From: JAJTZA01 sp041744075
GTDB taxonomy: Bacteria > Verrucomicrobiota > Verrucomicrobiia > Chthoniobacterales > Terrimicrobiaceae
Assembly: GCA_041744075.1 (NCBI GenBank)
Contig: JBGTLQ010000218.1
Location: forward strand, 1-19,564
DNA: 19,564 nucleotides
Reading direction: 5' to 3'
Positions 14,827 through 19,564 of this stretch are shown here, in pieces. Each line of letters begins with the position of its first letter. The first letter of the stretch is position 1. A program made the translations under genes and the position numbers. The notes beneath the pieces were generated by a model. The model worked only from the letters and a program-made list of their open reading frames with translations, was not told the DNA's origin and did no database searches.

Positions 14827-15861
14827 TTATTTCACATCTGCTGGCAAGTTAATATGGAGCTTTTTGAGTTCCTGCGCGTCGTCTTGATGACAAACCAGGA
14901 TCGCATCTGCGGTTTCCACAACGATGAGATTCTCCACGCCGCAAAGCGCAATCAACCGCCCATTCGAGATGGCGACATTGTTTTTTGCTTTGAAGGTGGC
15001 CGTAGGTCCACGGAGGGTATTCCCCGATTCATCGTGGCCAAGGTGCTTGGGAAGGGCAGACCAAGACCCGACATCATCCCAATCAAACAGCGCTTTGACC
15101 GAAAGGACGGTCTCCGCATTTTCCAAGATCGCATAGTCCACAGAGATCTTTGGAAGTTGGGAAAATCGCGACGGCCAGTCGGGATCTGCGAATGATTTAA
15201 TAAATCCTGCCAAGGGAGGTGAAAGTCGTTCGCATTCGTTGAGGAACGTCTCAGCTTGCCAAACAAAGATGCCCGCATTCCAAGCGTAATCCCCACTTCG
15301 GAGATAATGAATGGCGGTGGGAAGGTCCGGCTTCTCAACAAATCGAAGAACAGGAAAAACCCCGTCTGCGTCGGATTCGCCAAGGTGTAAATAACCAAAC
15401 CCTGTGGCAGGCATCGTGGGCGGGATCCCAAAGGTCACAATCGCCGGATTTTTCGCAGCCACATCAAAGGCCTGCTCAAGTTGGGAACGAAAAGCTCCCT
15501 CATTGTGGATCATCGCATCCGCAGGCAGCAACGCACACAGAGCTTGGGGATCCCTGCTTCGTGCAATGGCTGAGGCCAAAGCACAGGCAGGGGCCGTGTC
15601 CCGCTTGGCTGGCTCGGCAATGACGTTTTCCGGGGGGAGGAAGGACAACTCTGCGGCCGCAGCCTCACGCTGGGCGTCATTGGTGAGCACAAAAATTCGC
15701 TCCCATGGAATCAGCCCCTCCAATCGCCGCACCGTGGTCTCCAGCATAGTCTTTTCGCCCAGCAGGCGAAGCAGATGTTTGGGAGTGGAGGAGCGGCTCA
15801 TGGGCCAGAACCGCTCGCCACTTCCGCCAGCAAGCACAAACACATATCGAGAAGAGTCCAT
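14827..15861 (-). CDS. manC: Mannose-1-phosphate guanylyltransferase
   Basis: Converts mannose-1-phosphate and GTP to GDP-mannose. 344 residues: the short, monofunctional form without the C-terminal isomerase domain of long ManC/AlgA. The nucleotidyltransferase signature AGGSGERFWPMSR (11-23) is followed by the conserved Lys in TPKHLL (Lys28). Other family segments are WNAGIFVW (194-201), VDYAILE (241-247) and WDDVGSWSAL (261-270). I chose ATG 15861; a TTG immediately before it is possible, and GAGG lies about 15 nt upstream of the ATG, rather far. It is third on the minus strand after rph and gmd, 58 bp after the gmd stop. It supplies the substrate of Gmd, so the two act in sequence. The gene is convergent with the adaptor gene, with a 10-bp gap. 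Confidence 0.93.
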   Translation of the reverse strand: MDSSRYVFVLAGGSGERFWPMSRSSTPKHLLRLLGEKTMLETTVRRLEGLIPWERIFVLTNDAQREAAAAELSFLPPENVIAEPAKRDTAPACALASAIARSRDPQALCALLPADAMIHNEGAFRSQLEQAFDVAAKNPAIVTFGIPPTMPATGFGYLHLGESDADGVFPVLRFVEKPDLPTAIHYLRSGDYAWNAGIFVWQAETFLNECERLSPPLAGFIKSFADPDWPSRFSQLPKISVDYAILENAETVLSVKALFDWDDVGSWSALPKHLGHDESGNTLRGPTATFKAKNNVAISNGRLIALCGVENLIVVETADAILVCHQDDAQELKKLHINLPADVK

Positions 15862-15919
15862 CAATGGACACTATCCCTCGCCGAGAACTCTAGCAAGCGA
15901 TCCTCGGAGACCAGGGTTT

Positions 15920-16918
15920 TTAAATCCTGGCTTCGCTGCGGTGACTGGCAGCCACCAGATCAGCGTCCACCATGATTTGAACAAGCTCTTGGAATTTTAC
16001 CTTGGGTTCCCAGTCGAGCTGGCGCTTGGCCTTCGAGGCATCCCCGACCAACAAATCGACCTCGGCGGGACGTTCGTAGCGGGCATCATACTTGACGTAG
16101 TGCTGCCAATCGAGGCCGACATGCCCGAAGGCCGCTTCGACAAACTCTTGCACGCTGTGGGTTTCGCCTGTGGCCACCACATAGTCGTCAGGCTGATCCT
16201 GCTGAACCATCAACCACATGGCCTCCACATATTCCGGGGCGTATCCCCAATCGCGTTTGGCATCAAGATTGCCAAGGAACAATTCTTTTTGGAGCCCGAG
16301 TTTGATGGCGGCGACGGCCCGTGTGATTTTTCGGGTGACGAATGTCTCCCCACGGCGAGGGCTTTCATGGTTGAAAAGAATCCCGTTCGTGGCATGGATG
16401 CCATAGCTTTCCCGGTAGTTCACAGTGGCCCAATAAGCAAAAACCTTGGCCACCCCATAAGGGCTTCGTGGCCAAAAGGGCGTCGTTTCTTTTTGAGGAA
16501 CATCTTGGACTTTGCCGTACATCTCACTGCTGGAGGCTTGATAGAATCGTGACTGGACACCCGCTTCGCGCACGGCCTCCAGAATTCGGATGGTACCCAC
16601 ACCGGTCACATCAGCCGTGTATTCCGGAATATCAAAAGAAACCCGCACATGGCTCTGAGCCCCCAAGTGGTAAATCTCATCAGGTTTCAGATCATAGATC
16701 AGCTTCACAAGGTTCACCGAATCCGCGAGATCACCGTAGTGCAGAAACAGATTCACGCCATGCACATGCGGATCTTCATAGAGGTGATCAATCCGGGCTG
16801 TGTTGAATGTGCTTGCCCGCCGGATGATGCCATGAACTTGATAACCTTTTTTGAGGAGAAGATCGGCAAGATAGGAACCGTCCTGGCCGGTAATGCCTGT
16901 GATGAGTGCTTTTTTCAT
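15920..16918 (-). CDS. gmd: GDP-mannose 4,6-dehydratase
   Basis: Converts GDP-mannose to GDP-4-keto-6-deoxymannose, precursor of GDP-fucose, GDP-rhamnose, GDP-perosamine and related sugars. 332 residues, an extended short-chain dehydrogenase. The NADP-binding GITGQDGSYLADLLLKKGY (8-26) is nearly identical to known Gmd. The catalytic set is visible: the ASSSEMYG segment (128-135) with Glu132, and YGVAK (Tyr154, Lys158). Family segments LFNHESPRRGETFVTRKITR and KRDWGYAPEYVEAMW follow. ATG 16918 overlaps the rph stop by 4 bp, suggesting translational coupling. The reductase or aminotransferase that would finish the sugar (fcl, rmd or per) is not in the window, so the final product is unknown. 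Confidence 0.96.
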   Translation of the reverse strand: MKKALITGITGQDGSYLADLLLKKGYQVHGIIRRASTFNTARIDHLYEDPHVHGVNLFLHYGDLADSVNLVKLIYDLKPDEIYHLGAQSHVRVSFDIPEYTADVTGVGTIRILEAVREAGVQSRFYQASSSEMYGKVQDVPQKETTPFWPRSPYGVAKVFAYWATVNYRESYGIHATNGILFNHESPRRGETFVTRKITRAVAAIKLGLQKELFLGNLDAKRDWGYAPEYVEAMWLMVQQDQPDDYVVATGETHSVQEFVEAAFGHVGLDWQHYVKYDARYERPAEVDLLVGDASKAKRQLDWEPKVKFQELVQIMVDADLVAASHRSEARI

Positions 16919-17643
16919 GATTTGGGTATAACTGATTTTTGGAGTTCGAGGAGTTTGGAGATGCCCTTTTTACCAAGGGCCAACATCTCTGCAAGGCCTG
17001 TGTCGCCAAAAACGGCTTCCTCGCCCGCAGCTTGTAGTTCCACAAATTCGCCGGCATCAGTCATCACCACATTCATGTCCACCTCGGCATCCCGGTCCTC
17101 CACGTAATCCAAATCCAAAAGGGGCTGCCCGTCCACAATGCCCACGCTCACAGCGGCAACGCGCCGTTTGATCGGCCACAAATTGAGTTTCCCCTCAGCG
17201 GCAAGTTTTTCGCAGGCCAACTCCACCGCCACACAAGCTCCCGTGATGGCGGCCGTTCGAGTCCCGCCATCCGCCTGAAGCACATCACAATCCACCCACA
17301 TGGTCCGAGCCCCCAGACGCTCTAGGTCGATCACAGCTCGCAGAGACCTTCCAATCAGGCGCTGAATCTCGGTGCTTCGTCCATCCATCTTGCCCTTTGA
17401 GATGTCCCGTTGTTTGCGGGTCAGCGTTGAATAAGGAAGCATCGAATATTCAGCCGTCACCCATCCACCAACCACCTTTTGGTCTTTCATCCAACGCGGC
17501 ACGGATTCATCCACGCTTGCCGCACAAATAACCTGGGTGTTCCCAAAACTCACAAGCACCGACCCCGCCGCATAAGGCGCAATGCCGGGAGTGAACGTGA
17601 TTTTGCGTAATTCGTCAGCGGCTCGTCCTTCATTGCGTGGCAT
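16915..17643 (-). CDS. rph: Ribonuclease PH
   Basis: Phosphorolytic 3'-5' exoribonuclease that trims tRNA precursors, forming a hexamer in the cytoplasm. 242 residues from ATG 17643, the family's usual length (about 238-245). Family segments include GRAADELRKI at the N-terminus, GSVLVSFGNTQVICAASV, GWVTAEYSMLPYST, the phosphate-binding RKQRDISKGKMDGRSTEIQR (exact set of Arg residues), LQADGGTRTAAITGA, and LDLDYVEDRDAEVDMNVVMT. The frame is open to a TTG at 17682, but ATG 17643 (MPRNEGR) matches the family start. The stop overlaps the gmd start by 4 bp; the pairing with a nucleotide-sugar gene is unusual and has no known functional basis. It is first of the rph-gmd-manC cluster, and its promoter should lie in 17644-17837. 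Confidence 0.97.
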   Translation of the reverse strand: MPRNEGRAADELRKITFTPGIAPYAAGSVLVSFGNTQVICAASVDESVPRWMKDQKVVGGWVTAEYSMLPYSTLTRKQRDISKGKMDGRSTEIQRLIGRSLRAVIDLERLGARTMWVDCDVLQADGGTRTAAITGACVAVELACEKLAAEGKLNLWPIKRRVAAVSVGIVDGQPLLDLDYVEDRDAEVDMNVVMTDAGEFVELQAAGEEAVFGDTGLAEMLALGKKGISKLLELQKSVIPKS

Positions 17644-17837
17644 AGAACTGGGCACTATTTCGAATTGGAAAGCTTCCGACAAGAAAAGAACGTCAACCCC
17701 AGCACCTCATAAATGATCATGCGGGCAGATGTCCACACTCTGACTTTTGGATATGTGAGCAAAATTTCCTATCCCGGTGGCCTGATGCCTTTGCTTTTTG
17801 TCTCGCCCCGATTCGCTCGACTTCGCAAATTGCCCCC

Positions 17838-19564
17838 ATGCCTACCGTTGATCTTTTTCCAGGACTTTTTGCCCAGTTTACGCGAACCGCGCATTTCGAT
17901 GAGCAGACCATAGCTACGGTGGAAAAATTGGTCGTTAACAAAAACGAAAAACCCTTCATCAAATGCCTGGTGCGGCAAAAGGAAGTCCTGGCCAAACCCG
18001 AGGAAATCATTCGTCAGCTCTGGCTGCACCAACTGATCCACCGTTTTAAATACCCCGTGTCCCGAATTCAAGTGGAGTATCCAGTCACTTTTGGCCGTGA
18101 TTCGTCAAAGCGTGCCGACATTGTGATTTTTGATGCCGACCGTCCGACGGTCCCCTACGTGATGATTGAGGTCAAGCAGGCCACGGCTAAAGGCGGCAAG
18201 GAACAGCTCAAAAGTTACACTCATGCCACAGGGGCCCCACTGGCCGTTTGGAGCGATGGCACCCAGGTCATTGTCTGGCACAGGAAAAACCCAAATTACT
18301 TTGAGGAGATTCCCGCGCTTCCCGGAGCGAATGAGACCATAGAAATGATTGCCGGTCAGCCGTGGACCATCGAGACACTTTTGGAGTTTGAGAAACAACG
18401 TGAGTGTGAAGGGTCCAAAGGACGCAGTCTTCGCCAACTCGTCGAGGACCTCGAGGACGAAGTCCTTGCCAATGCCGGAGTGGACGTTTTTGAGGAAGTC
18501 TTCAAACTCATTTTCACCAAACTTTACGATGAACTGCACACCTACACTTATGAGGGGCAGCATCTCCGCTTTCGCAACGTTAACACCGCCGCTCAAACCA
18601 AAAAAGCCATTCAAGACCTGTTCGATGAAGCCCGCCAGAAGTGGGAAGGAGTGTTTGATGATGACCGCATTCGCCTCACACCGGAACACTTGCAGGTCTG
18701 CGTCGGCTCACTGGAAAAGTGGAAGCTTTTTAATTCCAACCTCGACGTGGTGGATGAGGCCTTTGAATACCTCGTTAACAAATCATCCAAGGGCGAAAAG
18801 GGTCAATATTTCACACCACGTTGGGTTATTGATCTCTGCGTCAAGATGCTCAATCCCAAAGAGCATGAGACCATTATTGACACCGCCTGCGGTTCTGCGG
18901 GATTCACGGTTCATAGCATCTTTCACGTCTGGAAAGCGATTTTTGAGGACATGGGCAAACCTTCCTCACACCTCTTCACCATGGAAAAAAAGCCTGGCCG
19001 GTGCATCAAGTATGTTCAGGACAAGGTTTTTGCCATCGACTTTGACGAAAAGTCCGTTCGCGTTTCGCGCTGCTTGAATCTCATTGCCGGGGATGGTCAG
19101 ACCAATGTTCTTCACCTCAACACCCTCGATTTTAAACGCTGGGACGAAACCACCAAGCAGTCTGACTGGATTGATATCTACCACGAAGGTTGGAAAAAAC
19201 TCCGCAAGCTCATGGCGGATAAAAACGATTACCGTTCATTTGGCTTTGACGTATTAATGGCCAATCCTCCCTTTGCGGGAGATGTGAAGCAGACCGATAT
19301 GCTGAGCCCCTACGAACTCGCCCACAAACGCGCCAAGGATGGCGGCCAAGGCAAGTTGGAGTCAGCCGTAGGCCGCGACCTGTTATTTATCGAAAGAAAC
19401 CTTGATTTTCTCAGACCCGGCGGACGCATGGCTGTCGTCCTGCCTCAAGGCCGATTCAACAACAGCAGCGACCAGCGGGTCCGCGAATTCATCGCCGAGC
19501 GCTGCCGCATCCTTGCCGTTGTGGGAATTCATGGCAACACCTTCAAACCTCACACAGGCACAAA
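17838..19564 (+). CDS. HsdR_N-type nuclease / N6-adenine methyltransferase fusion (3' end missing)
   Basis: 575 residues are visible and the frame is open at the right edge. Residues about 45-150 resemble the type I restriction enzyme R-subunit N-terminal nuclease: a PD-(D/E)xK set of Glu80, Asp94 (RADIVIF) and Glu111-x-Lys113 (IEVKQ), then QLKSY (123-127), the QxxxY motif of HsdR nucleases. A helical linker (about 185-310) leads to an HsdM-type N6-methyltransferase: GQYFTP (322-327), SAM motif DTACGSAGF (348-356), catalytic NPPF (476-479), and LRPGGRMAVVLPQGRF. There is no room for the SF2 translocase between the two, unlike type I HsdR or type ISP. A BcgI- or MmeI-like single-chain nuclease-methylase is the closest known layout. 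ATG 17838 has no Shine-Dalgarno. A specificity subunit is expected beyond the window. The domains are firm; the type is uncertain. Confidence 0.9.
   Translation, partial: MPTVDLFPGLFAQFTRTAHFDEQTIATVEKLVVNKNEKPFIKCLVRQKEVLAKPEEIIRQLWLHQLIHRFKYPVSRIQVEYPVTFGRDSSKRADIVIFDADRPTVPYVMIEVKQATAKGGKEQLKSYTHATGAPLAVWSDGTQVIVWHRKNPNYFEEIPALPGANETIEMIAGQPWTIETLLEFEKQRECEGSKGRSLRQLVEDLEDEVLANAGVDVFEEVFKLIFTKLYDELHTYTYEGQHLRFRNVNTAAQTKKAIQDLFDEARQKWEGVFDDDRIRLTPEHLQVCVGSLEKWKLFNSNLDVVDEAFEYLVNKSSKGEKGQYFTPRWVIDLCVKMLNPKEHETIIDTACGSAGFTVHSIFHVWKAIFEDMGKPSSHLFTMEKKPGRCIKYVQDKVFAIDFDEKSVRVSRCLNLIAGDGQTNVLHLNTLDFKRWDETTKQSDWIDIYHEGWKKLRKLMADKNDYRSFGFDVLMANPPFAGDVKQTDMLSPYELAHKRAKDGGQGKLESAVGRDLLFIERNLDFLRPGGRMAVVLPQGRFNNSSDQRVREFIAERCRILAVVGIHGNTFKPHTGT

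Noticed and set aside
15911..15930. Near-palindrome CCAGGG...TCCTGG at the end of gmd
   Set aside because: In the minus-strand transcript only five outer pairs form before an A-C mismatch, and the inner arms would leave a 2-nt loop; it also overlaps the stop codon. Too weak for a terminator or attenuator.
15404..16552. A 382-codon open frame on the plus strand
   Set aside because: It runs antisense across both the mannose-1-P guanylyltransferase and gmd genes, has no recognisable domain, and both genes beneath it are intact.
17644..17837. Divergent intergenic region between rph and the nuclease-methylase gene, checked for promoters and RNA genes
   Set aside because: A TTGACG on the minus strand (17696-17691) has no acceptable -10 at 16-18 nt, no tRNA-like fold was seen, and the longest symmetric element is the short palindrome ATGATCAT. 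Promoters must be here but cannot be placed by eye.
18349..19077. A 242-codon open frame inside the nuclease-methylase region
   Set aside because: It is an alternative frame of the fusion gene, whose own frame carries all nuclease and methylase motifs without interruption.
1..19564. Mobile elements, CRISPR arrays, tRNA or rRNA genes
   Set aside because: No transposase or integrase frames, no regularly spaced direct repeats and no RNA-gene signatures were seen on either strand.

Overview
The window is ordinary-looking chromosome from a Gram-negative bacterium. My best guess is Verrucomicrobiota (PVC group), possibly Opitutae-like. This is an inference from several features together: two exosortase (PEP-CTERM) substrates, one with T5SS/PEP-CTERM-type repeats; a Kdo-activation gene (kdsB), which implies an LPS outer membrane; a ThuA plus Gfo/Idh/MocA sugar module; and many starts with weak or absent Shine-Dalgarno sequences. 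No rRNA, tRNA, CRISPR array, transposase or integrase was seen. Genes are tightly packed: the longest gene-free stretches are about 194 bp (17644-17837) and 185 bp (4151-4335), so no gap exceeds 300 bp.

Layout. (1) 1-1929: the 3' part of a large secreted repeat protein ending in a PEP-CTERM anchor. (2) 1979-3134, minus strand: ftsB/divIC-like gene followed by kdsB. (3) 3194-4150: CE7 acetyl-xylan esterase/cephalosporin-C deacetylase. (4) 4336-5262: secreted ankyrin-repeat L,D-transpeptidase. (5) 5273-7844: ThuA and Gfo/Idh/MocA genes on the minus strand, facing a divergent AraC regulator; a 7-bp inverted repeat lies in the 47-bp gap between them. (6) 7855-9900, minus: FtsH. (7) 9937-13091: a DUF2334 deacetylase-like gene overlapping by 4 bp a PHP-domain/GT4-glycosyltransferase fusion. 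(8) 13129-13848, minus: a second, small PEP-CTERM-type protein. (9) 13950-14816: a stand-alone periplasmic adaptor (HlyD/RND type). (10) 14827-17643, minus: rph, gmd and a mannose-1-phosphate guanylyltransferase as one gene cluster. (11) 17838 to the right edge: the 5' part of a restriction-modification protein in which a type I HsdR-like nuclease domain is fused in front of an HsdM-like adenine methyltransferase.

How they work together. Much of the window concerns the cell envelope and surface polysaccharide: kdsB (LPS inner core), the mannose-1-P guanylyltransferase and Gmd (GDP-mannose to GDP-4-keto-6-deoxymannose), a GT4 transferase, a deacetylase-like enzyme, an L,D-transpeptidase, and two proteins probably sorted by an exosortase. 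The CE7 esterase and the ThuA/oxidoreductase/AraC module point to carbohydrate catabolism. The fused nuclease-methyltransferase at the right edge is the most likely accessory or defence element, and its partners lie outside the window.

All domain assignments are from reading motifs; no database search was run.
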